This document shows, in pieces, positions 23,656-36,900 of a DNA stretch of 64,000 bases; position 1 is the first letter of the stretch; each line of letters opens with the position of its first letter. Below the pieces are notes generated by a model that did no database searches, was not told the DNA's origin, and worked only from the letters and a program-made list of their open reading frames with translations. Both the position numbers and the translations under genes were made by a program. Origin of the DNA: Euleptes europaea (taxonomy: Eukaryota > Chordata > Lepidosauria > Squamata > Sphaerodactylidae); NCBI RefSeq assembly GCF_029931775.1, contig NC_079318.1, positions 60,056,659 through 60,120,658 of the forward strand, written 5' to 3'.

Positions 23656-24227
23656 CTTCCACCATCTAGATAAAGGATTTCTTTTCAGGCATGCTCATCT
23701 TGGAAAGATTGCATTTTTATTGCCCCCACATTGCAATGCCAATACCCCTTTCTCATCCCAGGCAAAAAATTATAAAAACTTACCCCTCAGCCCCAACGTT
23801 CATAGCCGGATTTGGACTTACCTGTTACCCCAACCTTGCTACTGTCCCCTGATCTTTTTGTTCTCAACTCTCCTGTCTACAGACCTGCCGCTGTGCCTCC
23901 CTCCCCTGCCTGGTCAGTTTCAGTTCCCAAAGCAGCATCTTCACTGCTGAGGACCCCCCTTCTCCCATTTTCAGGCTCCCATGTCTCCTTTTCTTTTACA
24001 GCTTCATTCCCCCTTGTAGGCAGGCAGGTTCTCTAGGGAAAGGTTTTTGTGTTTTATTTGCTGTTTTGTGTTTTTCCATTCTGTAACTTTCATTTTGCTC
24101 AACTGTATTGCATAGATTCATTTGGTTTCTTTGTGTTACACAGCACCTAATATAATAGGCATGCTCCTCTGATCCTGGAGAGAATAGGTATGCATCATGA
24201 CTAGTATCCATTTTAACTAGTAGCCAT

Positions 24228-24330
24228 GAATAACCCTCTCCTCCATGAACATGTCCACTCCCCTCTTAAAGCCTTCGAAGCTGGCAGCCATCACCACATC
24301 CTGGGGCAGGGAGTTCCACAATTTAACTAT
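24228..24330 (-). mobile_element. CR1-like LINE fragment
   Basis: Minus-strand reading VVMAASFEGFKRGVDMFMEE matches CR1-like 3' ends; followed by a short degenerate CCACAATTTG repeat (24300-24390). Confidence 0.6.
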
Positions 24331-24783
24331 GCTGTTAAATTGTTCCACAATTTGGTCCACAATTTGGTTCCACAAATTGTTCCAGAATTTAACTAGGTTG
24401 TTGTGATGATAAAGTGTGTGAATGGGGGAGTGAATATAATAATGTTTATATTGCATGGGACAAATCTAACCTTTTGTTGTACTTTCAAATGTGATGTGTA
24501 AAAATGTAAAAGGAAGGAAATGTTACAGAGGTTTTGCTTGCTGCATCTAGAATCCCAAGTGCCATGCACTGTACAATAAATTATATGCTATACTTTTTAA
24601 TTGTGTGAATGAACACGCCAACCATCTGTTAGGGAATACCCTACAGAGCATTGCTTGTAATTTCTGGCACTCCTGTTGAACCATTAATAGTTTATATGAC
24701 AAAGCACTATATCCTGAGATCCATAATCTTCACTTACTTCTCACTCCATTGCTGAGGAATGACACGACATGAGGTTGCAGCAG

Positions 24784-24789
24784 TTTATT
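24784..24789 (-). terminator. SLC22A7: poly(A) signal AATAAA of gene A
   Basis: AATAAA on the minus strand, 101 nt after the proposed stop codon of exon 10. Cleavage would be expected 10-30 nt further on, near 24755-24775. Confidence 0.6.
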
Positions 24790-24890
24790 GCTATTTTTAA
24801 AAAACCTGAGCCTGCACTCGGCATGGTCCTCGATCATCTCTTCTACAGCCCCCGCTGTCCCATTGCTAGCAGCATGAAACTCTTGGTAGA

Positions 24891-24960
24891 TCATTTCTGT
24901 AATGAATGCAGAGGCATGACTTCGAATACATCTCCAGGCAGCTGTTTCTTCCCTTTCGAG
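24891..24960 (-). CDS. SLC22A7: SLC22A7-like gene A exon 10 (last exon, C-terminal tail and stop)
   Basis: After a strong acceptor (TTTAATTGCAG at 24971-24961) the phase-2 join gives the cytoplasmic tail [20 protein letters not shown], then LQK and TGA. The total length of 550 matches the family and a poly(A) signal follows about 100 nt downstream. The sequence here is non-repetitive. The tail is not conserved enough to prove by eye, so this exon is less certain than the others. Confidence 0.75.
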
Positions 24961-27900
24961 CTGCAATTAAAGAGCAGAGGAAAAGGCTGGTGCTGTTTGC
25001 TGATAATGTGGACCCTTCCTGCTAAGGAGGTTTACTAAAAATTAAACAAGGGTGGATTTCCACCATTTTTTTCTCTCCGCATAAGTCACCTGACAGGGGA
25101 GTCAGAGAATCCCTTGGGGCTGTTTCTTTTAGTCCTTTTCAGCCTGACTCCTTTTTTTTTTTTTTTTTTTTTTTTTTGCAACACCTCTCCCACCTTTTGA
25201 CTGGAATGTAAGGACTAGGGGATCTCTATTCCTACTTATATCTGATGCCTGCTGTAAAACAGCTAGATTCCAGTACAGTAGCCCCTTAGAGACCAACAAG
25301 ATTTTAGGGGGTATGAGTTTTTAAGAGTCAAAGCTCCCTTCGCCACAGGTCTGATGAAGGGACCTCTGACTCTTGAATGCTCACACACCAAACATCTTTG
25401 TTCCCTAAGATACTACTGGAGTAGGGGATCGAACCCAGTTTTCCAGATTAGAGTCCGCCACTCTTAACCACTACACCACCTTAATTTCAACTGATTGTTG
25501 CTGCTCTGAAAAGACAGAGCTCTAATTTCTAAGAGGGTTTAAGGGGCCAGTTGTCAAGGGGACCAGTGAACCAAAGAATGTGCAGTTAGTCTGTTCTTTT
25601 TAATATAGTTTATAACACGGTCTTCAGTCCAGGTAAAGGTACTTGAAATTATGCCCCATTGCCACAACTAAGGAAGGGCAAAGACAGACATTCTAAATGG
25701 TTTGGAAATAGAGACACATTCTCTGCCCTGGTAATAAATGGGGCGGGGCTGTGGCTTAGTGGTACAGCATCTGCTTGGCATGCAGAAAGTCCCAGGTTCA
25801 ATCCCCAGCATCTCCAGTTAAAAGGACTAGGCAAGTAGGTGATGGGAAAGACCTCTGCCTGAGGCCCTGGACAGCCGCTGCCGGTCAGAGTAGACAATAC
25901 TGACTTTGATGGGCCAAGGGTCTGATTCAGTATAAGCAGCTTCATGTGTTCATGTGTCAGAACGGTACGAATGGGTGTTCAAAGCACTTATGCCACAATG
26001 TCTGTCTTCATCCTGTCCCTAAAGTGCTGCGGGACTCAAATCTAGCTGTTCTACTGCAGATCAAAATGGCTACTCTCTGAAACCATCTTCTTTGGCTGCT
26101 CCATTGTATGTATGTTAGGGGTGTGCAGGCAGCATTGGAAGTATGCAGCAGCAACAAAAATAATAAGTACTCAAGATCATGGAGATTAACCAAGAGCACT
26201 GGTTGGGTCTGCGGAAGGTGAAACGTAGTAGATAATGGTGTCTGTGAATTAGACACTGTGGCAGTAGTGGGTAGATCTGCCTCCAAACTGCAGAATCAAC
26301 CTCGTGAGGTTAGAAAGTTCAGACCCAAGACTGGAGAAGTACAAGGCTGTGTCAAGGACAACACAAAGCTGTGACCACAGCACTAACGTTTGCGAGCTTG
26401 TTGGGTTACATCTTTGCTGCCACCAAAAAATGTGCAACAGGTTCATATTCCAATAAAATTGTATTCGTATTTTATTTCCGAATCAGTAGAGTAATTTGGA
26501 TAAGGTTTCCTTAACTGAACCTTGCAGAACTACTCTGAAATGCTGTAAATTTTGTAGAAGCCAGCACGTTGTGACTGGCTCTACCCACCAAGCTTCCATT
26601 TTGTGACTGGTAGCTCTTAAGGCTCCTGGGAAAAAATTAAGTAGCTTCCATAAGCATAAAGCCTTCCCCTTCCTGTCTCACACCATCCCCTACTGGCTGA
26701 CAATTGTCAGGATTTCTTTGTTCATGCTGCCAATACTATAAACAGCTTAATTTCATCTGTGCTCACCATTTCTCTTCAGTGTCTTCTATGGTCTCTGGCA
26801 GTCGGACGTTTAAGGTCTCAGGAAGGAGGAAGGCTGCTGAGCCACACAGCACCGCCATGACACAGTATGTCACTTGGGGCAGAAGCTTCCACACGGTGTC
26901 CAGCAGGAAGATGAGAGGAGCCACAGACGCTCCCAGACGTGCTAAGAAGGAACAATATCCCAGCCCCTTCTGCCTAGAAGAAAAGCAAAGACGCATTCAA
27001 AGGTGGCTTCAAGGAATAAGATGAATGTGTTGTAGGAAATCCCATTCTTTGAGATATCTATTCTTGTTAGGGTTGCCAGGTCCCTCTTCACCACCAATGG
27101 GAGGTTTTTGGGGTGGAGCCTGAGGAGGGAGGGGTTTGGGGAGGGAAGGAACTTCAATGCCATAGAGTCCAATTGCCAAAGCAGCCATTTTCTCCAGGAG
27201 CTCTCCAGCTAGTACCTGAAGGTTGTGGGAGAACAAAGGTATCAAGCTCATAAATATTATGCAAAATGTGATCTATTATTTACAAGTGCAAAGTGCCAAA
27301 AATGACATGAGCATATACAAACACTTAACACAATGACAATGTGTAGCTGAAAGCTACCAGAAGAAGACGTATTATTTACAAAGTACAATGACTTGTTGAA
27401 AACTTTCTTCTTTTAACAGAAAGCAATAATGGAGCCTGGAAATGGGGGAGGCACGCCTCTGCTGGAGCGTTTGCCGGATGATTTAAACGCTTTCGCTGTC
27501 CGAAGACAGCTTCGTCAGCCAGTGGCCTCAAACTGTTGCTCCTTCAAATCTCTTAAAGCTTATACAATCACAATCTTTCTCTTCCATGCGCCCTTTTGGC
27601 TGCCTTTGGTATCTGTGCTGTAATTTTGCTTAGTACCTGGAGGTTGGCAAACCTAATTCTTGTGGGTGTGCAGTCAGATTGCTGTGATTGTATATCATTA
27701 CAGGTTGGCCTGTAGCAGTGCCCATTGGGAGTCAGGACTTGAACAAAAGAATATTAGCACCGCTTATTGGATATAGAGGATTCCTCAATAGGAATTAATT
27801 GACAGGAGACACTGAGGTGTTTATTAACCTGGTTTGCACAGAGACTAGAATCTAGAGGATACTGGGACAAATCAGCTGAGTTACTTATGAATACAAAGGT

Positions 27901-30900
27901 CTTTCTCTTCTTACCTGAGAAGAGTGGGATACAGTTCTGGTGTGTACAGGAAGACCATAGTGAAAGCTGCTTCAGAGAACCCTTTGCCTGTGATGGCTAC
28001 CACAGAGCGTAAAATCCCCAGTGCTGGAAAAAAGAAATATAATATAGGTGGCAGCTAAAAATGGCCATCAGTCTGAATAGTTGCCTGTGTTCAGGCTTGG
28101 TGATAACTGAATTTGAATAATTACTGACACATCACTTTAATATTTTGTTATAGTTGCATTCATTGTAATTCTTATTTAAAATAACGATTACTAATCTGAG
28201 TAATTTGACTAGCTGAAGTGAATATGCTCCCAAAATTCTCTTCTGTACAATCTGATGTTAAATTTATATTTGCAGAAAGTTCACTAAATATTTGGGATCT
28301 GTGGTGGACATTAACTGATATTTGATTTCAGTATTGGCACCTTATAGTCGATGTTTGAACATGCAGTGCTTACTTCCTTTATATTCCCCCCTTCTCTCTA
28401 GGTCTCACAGCAGATTACACAATTAAAAAACAGTGCCTGTTATCACATCAGATGTTTCTCTTTGTCACCTCTTACAACAGAATGTAGTCAGATGCAACTC
28501 AGTTGCAGCCATTTTCAATGGATTTGCCCAGTATGAAGCAGCTTTCCTGAATACAGCTAGGGTTGCCAACAAGCCTGGAGAAAATATTCCTGTCCCTTTA
28601 ACAGAGGCTTAATGGGCAGAAATGGGCAGTTGAAGCTTTTCATAGCATGGAGAACCAGCATGGTATAGTGGTTAAGGTGTCGGACTAGGACCTGGGAAGC
28701 CCAGGTTCAAATCCCCACTTGCGCCATGGAAGCTTGCGGGGTGACCTTGGGCCAGTCACACATTCTCAGCCCTGACCCTGGCTAGTATTTAGATGGCAGA
28801 CCTCCAAGGAATACCAGGGTCATGACACGGAGGCAGGCAATGGGAAACCACCTCCGAACTATACTTGCCTTGAACCTTTACAGGGTTACCATAAGTCAGC
28901 TGTGACTTGACGGCCAAACAAAAAAATAGCATGGAGGCATAATGTCACCTGGTAAATAACATCCCATTAAGGCTTTATTCAAGGGCATTTTTCTCCAGGC
29001 AGATGGCACCCTAACTACAAGAGAGAGGCCTTTTTTAGGAGAAGCTCTAGGGATGAACTTTAGAAGGGCATCTGACGCCTCATAGAAGGTTAACAGTACA
29101 CATTTTTAGAAGACACTGTTTATGAATTCTGTGGTTGGCTTGCGGCTCAGCTCTTGATCGTATTTTCATGGTTATAACTCTATTTCATTACTCATCTTGG
29201 GTCACAGATTTCTGTGAGACAGGCAAGCTTATAAATATTTTAAACAGAAACAAAATAACATAATTTTAAACGGAGCCCTACTTACATGTCGGGATGACCG
29301 TGTTGGCTCCTATGCACAGCCCAGTTAGTATAAGTGCCCAAGCTTGGCACTGCTTTCGGCCCACTCGGTTCACCAGGACAAGCACAGTGAGCTTAGTGGG
29401 AATCTCAATGACCCCAAAGACAAACTGGGTCATGTACATTCCCAAGCCAAAGCCTGTGATGTTCATGCTCATGCCGTAGTAGGAAAAGGCCACCCCAAAC
29501 CTGAATGGGGGAGAGATAAAGGGATGTGCAAAGGGAACACAGACTCGGGCCCACAACATACAGAAAATCCCTGAGTGGGGAAAAATGTCCCTCACCACAA
29601 GACCCCCAAGCACACGGAGATCCTTCTCAGCATCAGTGTTCGGAACAGGCTAATGTAGGAGGAGTCTCCACCTGACCTCTCCACTGCTGCTGCTGCAGCT
29701 GCTGTTTTGCTCAGGATCTGAGGAAGAGATGCTGGGTTTAAATGCTGCACGTCTCTTGCCTAGCAAAGCCCATGTCAATAAATAGTGAATGCCATCTTGC
29801 CACAGAAATTTGATATTGCAACATAAAAACGGAAAAGCTGATCAGTAAACCCACATTCTGCAGTCAGAATATACAATTCAAACAAAGGACACTATTCAGA
29901 TTTTGTATGCTTTCTTTGCATGCATCCCTCAATCTTCTCCATACATATGCAGCGCTGGTTTTGGTCACAGGGACTGTTTCCACACACAGTATTTTCTGCG
30001 AATCCAACCCTTTAAATCTTTGAACTTTCTTTGGGTAGCCAGACTCATTCTGCCTGCTTTTGCTGCAAGTTCAGGGAAAGTGGAGGGATTCCCCACTTTT
30101 TTCTGTATATGCTTTTTACACTAGACGTTTGTGGGTTTTTTAGTCAATTTCCACTTGCTTGATTTTTAGTGTGGTAAATCCATGGTTACTTTGTCCTGCC
30201 CATTTCTGAGCATCACCACAATGTCATGCTGACACTCCACCCCCCTTCCCACAAATGCCTGTCATTGTTGTTTGACAAGACCCTGCCCCCTGCATCCACA
30301 CTCCCCCCTCCCCTCCCTTCCTCCAAATTGCCTGTTGGTGATGCACTAAAAATTCCTGACTTAATTAAAAAAAAACACACTACAATAGCGTTATTTCATG
30401 GATGTCTGTTGACATCAAACCTCTCCAAGGCCATTTATGCATGGCTGTTTCCTTGCGGTCATCTCGCCAACTACTTTGGGGCTTTGCTTTGACTATGCGT
30501 GCATTTCCCAACTGTCAGAGCTCATCTCGCTCTCCCTGGGTGTTTCTGTGCGTTTTGCCCACGTTTTCTGGATTTGTGTTTAGCCAGCATCCAGAAAATC
30601 TAGGCAAAATGCACAGAAACACCCAGGGAGAGCAAGGTGACCTCTGATGGTTTTAAACTGTGTCCAGTTTTGGGCTCCACAATTTAAGAAGGGTGTTGAC
30701 AAGTTGGAGTGTGGCCAGAGGAGGGCGACCAGAATGGTCAAAGGTCTGGAATCCATGCCCTATGAGGAGAGACTTAGGGAGTTGGGTTTTTTTAGTTTGG
30801 AGAAGAGAAGGTTGAGGGGAGACATGATAGCCATGTTTAAATATCTGAAGGGATGTCATGTTGATGAGGGAACCAGCTTGTTCTCTGTTGCTCCAGAGAC

Positions 30901-33900
30901 TAGGACACGGAGTAATGGATTTAAACTAATAGAAAAGCGATTCCACCTAAACATTAGGAAGAATTTTCTGACCGTGAGGGCTGTTCGACGGTGGAATGTG
31001 CTGCCTCGGAGGGTGGTGGAGTCCCCAAACCCCGCTTCCTCAGGCTCCACCCCAAAAACCTCCCGCCAGTGGCAAAGAGGGACCTGGCAACCCTACCTTT
31101 CAGTGCTCAATCTCCAGCCAGCAATCTCCTGCCAGCAGGAGTTAAACGTTATTCAGAACAGGCCTATTTCATTGTTCTTCTTATTTCATTGTTCTGATGC
31201 CTTGTCTCACCTCCAGATTTATTTTGGCACCAAAGTCTTTTTGTCCATTCATCTTGGCACACTGCTGCAGATTTTTGTGAGCTTGCTTTAGCTTGCCTTT
31301 GGCCAGCAACCACCGGGCAGATTCTGAAAGCCACCTGTTAAAGGGAAAAAAGAATTTGGAGTTCTCCTATATTGATAGGGTTGCCAACCTCCAGGTAGTA
31401 GCAGGAGATCTCCTGCTATTTCAATTGATCTTCAGCTGACAGAAAGTTCACCTGGAGAAAATGGCCACTTTGCCAATTGGACTCTATGGCATTGGAGCCC
31501 CTCCCCTCCCCAAATCCCACCCTCCTCAGGGCCTGCCCCAAAAATCTCTCATCAGTGGTGAAGAGGGACCTTGAAACCCTATATATTGCCCATGTTCTCC
31601 GGCTTAATCTGAAAAACCATGCAGTCACCTGCCCACATTTTAATAAAATGGTAGGTCTATCAATTCATGTACATCAGGCAATCAGTTGCATCTAAAGGAC
31701 ATAAGGCCTTGAGGGAAGTGTCCTATAATGCAGGTAGATGTGTTTGTGCTTTGCCACAGCATGTGAAAAAACTTTGAGCCTAAAAGGCTCGCTGACAAAG
31801 ACTCCTATATGAGGCGGCCAAATTATTCATTACATTCAGACATGTGTTTTTGCCTGACGTTTTGATGAGAAAATCTGGGTTCAGAATCTTAGCCTCCAAA
31901 TTGTCAGGAGAAAGTTAGTCAAATCTCAAACCTCTAAAACATTCTCAACCTTGTGCTTGTTAAAAAGGCAGAACAGAGTTAAAAATTTATATTTCACAGA
32001 AATAGGGTTGCCAACCTCCAGGGATTAGCTTGATATCTTCTGCTATTACAACTGATCTCCAGCCAATAGAAATCAGTTCACCTGGAGAAAATGGCCGCTT
32101 TGGCAATTGGACTCTATGGCCTTGAAATTCCTCCCCTCCCCAAACCCCGCCCTCTTCAGGCTCCGCCCCAAAAACCTCCCACCGGTGGCGAAGAGGGATC
32201 TGGCAACCCTACACAGAAAGCAGATGTGGATTTCCAAGTTCCAGCAACAACACATTTCTTGTAGCCTTTTCACTGCAGTTAAGTAACTATATTTTCTTCC
32301 TTCCCACTTCAGGTTCTAGTTTAACCTGACATTTACGCTCTTTGGCAAAAGAACAGTTTCGTGAACCATTGGTGTGTATCATTTATTCAAGACCCTGATC
32401 ACATTTAGTCCAAGCTGTTGTATTTCTAATTTCTTTTTATTTCAAATGGGCTGGATACAGATTAACACCTTTCTTTTAATGTGTACTGGGTCCCCTGTCT
32501 TCTCCAGGAAGCAAGCTGCAAGCAGCAGGAGAGGTTACTTAAGGTGAGGTTTCTTCCTTGGCTGCCTCTGCACAGACTCTGTTGGCTAATAGATCTTTGC
32601 CCATCCTGGAAATCATGAGTGTTAGTGTGCCATCTATTCCTTCATAAATGGAGCAACACAGGGATAGTGGCAATCATGTAACTTCAATAGGGTTGCCAAC
32701 CTCCAGGTACTAGCTGGAGATCTCCTGCTATTACAACTGATCTCCAGCCGATAGAGATCAGTTCACCTGGAGAAAATGGCTGCTTTGGCAATTGGACTCT
32801 ATGGCACTGAAGCCCTTTTCCTCCCCAAATCCCGCCCTCCTCAGGCTCATCCCCAAAAACCTCCTGCTGCTGGTGAAAAGGGACCTGGCAACCCTAGCCG
32901 TCAAAGACTCCTAAGCAAACCATGGGAAATCCCGTGTATGCTACCAGGTTCTCTTAGTGCATCCTAATCACTGCATACGCCATGAATTCTCCAGCGCTTT
33001 ATAGGCTGATACAGGCAGAAATCAGCATGTGCTGACTTTTTTACTCACATATGCCTCAGCCTCTTGGTAATGCAAAGATTCCCTCAGTAATACATGCACA
33101 TACAAATGTATAGTGTGTTCACATCCACTCACCACATGGAGATAATGCCCAGTACACAAGGCAGAGTGACCGCGAGGAGCAGCCAGCGCCAGTCCCGCAC
33201 CAGGTAAGCAATCAGAGCAAGAAACATGTTTCCGAAACTCCAGAAGAGACTGGTCATGATCCCAGACCAAGAACGATGCTGTATGTCTACCCATTCCATG
33301 CCTGGAATATAAACAGTGAGCAAGAATCCACATACATCACTGCCTCTGTGAGAACTTGAACCCTGGGCCCCCTGGTAGTCTAATGACATTTGCATTATTT
33401 ACAAACTTTTATCTAAGCACTTTCTACAGCATTCAGAGCTCTTACTGGCTTCTGGAAGTCCTGAGCAGCCCTCATACATTTCAAGACTTTTTTTCAGCAA
33501 CCATAAGGACTAGAAATTTTGGTCTCTTTTTTAAGCAAAAAAAGGTAGAGTTTCTTAGGATGTTGAAATCTTTGCTAGATATCAGATTCCAGCAACTTCC
33601 TTGGTGAAATCAGGGACTTGGTGCTGTACTTTCTACAAAGGATTCTGCCTTGGGGCCTTTGTGCTGCAGCCTCTCAGATCTTTAGAATCTGCTGTACTTA
33701 CCCAGAGGTGCAACGATGAGAGAGAGCCCACAGATAGCTATCCCAGTAAGGGTTCGTGTGACGGCCAGCATGCTGTACGTAACTGAGGCAGAACTTACCA
33801 GCCCAAATACCAGAGTGCACACAAATGATACCAGGAGCATAGTCTTCCGGCCAAACCTGCCGTACAATGGAGAAACTGTTATCTTGGTGACAATAGGTAT

Positions 33901-36900
33901 GGTTGTGAGATACTGCTAACCTGAAGTTGACCCTTTCAGAATCTTTTCCATGTTGAACTTTCCCCCACAAAGAAATGTAGAGTATCTGGATGAGTAGAAG
34001 CAACACCAGATAGGAAAGCAACATTTTCAGAGGGCTGGAATGTGTCCAGAGGAGGGCAACAAAGATGGTAAGGGGTCTGGAGACCAAGTCCTATGAGGAA
34101 AGGTTGAAGGAGCTGGGTATGTTTAGCCTGAAGAGGAGAAGGCTGAGAGGGGATATGATAACCATCTTCAAGTACTTGAAGGGCTGTCATATAGAGGAGG
34201 GTGCTGAGTTGTTTTCTGTTGCCCCAGAAGGTCGGACCAGAACCAATGGGTTGAAATTAAATCAAAAGAGTTTCCATCTAGGCATTAGGAAGAATTTTAT
34301 AACCGTTAGAGTGGTTCCTCAGTGGCACAGGCTTCCTCGGGAGGTGGTAAGCTTTCCTTCTCTGGAGGTTTTTAAGAAGAGGTTGGATGGCCATCTGTCA
34401 GCAATGCTGATTCTATTATCTTAGGCAGATGATGAGAGGGAGGGCATCTTGGCCATCTTCTGGACATGGAGTGGGTGTCACTGGGGGTGTAGGGGGGAGG
34501 TAGTTGTGAGTTCCCTGCATTGTGCAGTGTGTTGGACTAGATGACCCTGGTGGTCCCTTCCAACTCTATGATTCTACAGAGGATTCCTCCACATAGAAAA
34601 GAAAGATACTACAGGAAAGATTATGTGGGAGTACTTACTACAGTCCTGTTTTGTAATATCTGTGGTGGAACACCTAGAGTTGTTAACTGGCAAGGAGAAA
34701 TATGCCCTGTCCTGATAATAGAGGCTAAATGATATATTTTCAGAGGGTAGACTGTGCTGGTCTGCAGTAGAATAGCTAGATTCCAGTTCAGTGGTACCTT
34801 AGAGACCATCGTGATTTTGGGGGGTATGAGCTTTCCCAAACAGCTTTCAATCTGTGAGTAATGTATACATTTTGTAACTAAAAGCATGTAATAGGAATGT
34901 GTGTACCTGTTTTCCATCTGGAGTTGCCAGCTATGTGCCGGCAATTGCCAGGAGAGTTGGGTGACAGAGCCTGAGGGTGGGGAGTGGCACTGATGCCATG
35001 ATGGGTCTGTGACACTCTAGGAATTCATCCAATCTCTTTGGTAAAGACCATAGATATTAGAGGAAGTTCCTAGAACACCATGGACAATGTGACCCCACTT
35101 CCAGATGATCACCTAAAAGTGACATTATGGAACCCATACCATTACCCACCCACCCTTTTTTTCTCCTGCTGCTCTATCAAGCAAGCACAGAGGATGCAGC
35201 AGGGGAGCAGAAGTTGCTCATCAAGTTGAGATATCTCCATCCTTACTATGTTGTGCAAATAGGACAAACAATCTGAGCCAATTCTGTGCTGAACTAGAAA
35301 GCAATAATTTACAAGAAACATTTGGGCCATTGAAGGGAAAACTTAGACAGGTGCTATAACATTTTACAAAATACCTATTTCCTCAATTTGTCTTTGGGCC
35401 TAGCTTACTCCTGAGCCCCTGATAGGGCTGCTAAGCCCTCGATGGGGTTGGGGTATTTTCTGCCTCCAGGTACTATTGCCCATGGCTGTTTGGAGTGGCA
35501 GTAGGAGAAAATAAAATAAAATTGCAGCCTCGGATATTTACCAGAAGGTCTTACTAGAAGTGACAAAGGGTAGCTCTAGGAACTGACAGAAACTCTGTGG
35601 TTTTACCATAAAGTTTCTGGCAATTACTAGAACTACGCTTTGTCATTTCTGGAGTCACTTTGTCACTTCCAGTAAGAACGTCCAGTATGTACATGAAGCT
35701 GCATTAAAAAAATCCTCTCCCCCACACACACAACCCTCCTGCTAGTTGCCAGACAATGAAACCAATAACAATTGACTACTGATACTGGTGTTTATTATGC
35801 TGCTCACTTACAGCTGCAAAACTGTATAACTGTATAAGATGGTGTAATGCACACTGCTGGAAAATGTGATAAAACTGCTATGTATCTTAAGGCTTTCAGA
35901 AAGAATGATGAAATAGGACTGACAACTGACCAAGTCTATTCTTGGTCTATTCTTATGCCTTTAACAGCAGCTTGAGTTGTAGAAATCATCTTGTGAAGCT
36001 TTCCACAACATAGAGATAAACCATCACAATGAATGCGCCTGCATGGCAACATTTGCCTGGTGTAGAGAGCTAATGCAGCAGTCAGAATGTTAAACTCACT
36101 GAGTATTTTAATAGAGTTTAGATTATTCAAAGAGCATAGTGGCCTAGCTTTAATGACTTTATTACTGAAGCTTCAGAAAACTTGGGCTCTTGTTCAGACT
36201 CATCCTTTAGCTATCTGACCTTGAACAGCATTTCCATTTTCTTGTACAAGTCAGATAAGGTCTTTGAAGCAGCTTCCCCTGTTGTATAGGAGGGCTATCT
36301 ATAGTAACACCTAGGAGACCCCAATTAAAATCCCATGTTCAGCCATGAAGCTGCTGGCTAATCTCAGTGTGGTTGCTATCTCTCAGCCTAATGTATTTTA
36401 CAGAGTTAATACAAGGATAATATGAGATAATCCCTCATTCATCCTGAGCTCCTTTAAGGAAAGGTAGGATAAAATATAATGAATAAATCATTCCAGAAAG
36501 CAGGAGATTACAAACATCTGACAATTGCTTAGTGGGATCTTTTGCTAAGCAGAATTTTCAGGGGAACTTTGGAAAAGCTGAGGGAGGCCCATATCCTGAG
36601 TTCCTATGAATACAGAGTGGCATTGTAATTTGGCACATTCATGCTAGTGGCAAAGGGGCAGTTGTTTTGTCTTCATAAGAAAACTGAGTATCCTGTCCTG
36701 GTTTGTCAATCTCCAGGTGGGACCTGAAGATCTCCCAGAATTAGAACTGATCTCCAGACTACAGAGGTCAGTTCCCCTGGGAGAAAATGGATGCTTTGGA
36801 AGGTGGACTCTATGGCATTATACCCTGCTGAGGTTGCTTCCTTTCCCAAACCTCACCCTCCCAAGGTTCCATCCCCAAATCTCCAGGAAATTCCCAAGCC

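Noticed and set aside
24300-24390. CRISPR-like short repeats (CCACAATTTG)
   Set aside because: Degenerate repeats with no regular spacers in a vertebrate CR1 fragment.
26008-26287. Alternative last exon of gene A (acceptor CTGCAG then an open frame in phase)
   Set aside because: It would give a ~620-residue protein with an odd hydrophobic tail and no poly(A) signal nearby; the exon at 24960-24891 gives 550 residues and is followed by AATAAA.
34918-35000. Another copy of the hAT MITE
   Set aside because: Shares only GTTGCCAG and GAGCCTGAGG; likely a different, diverged repeat.
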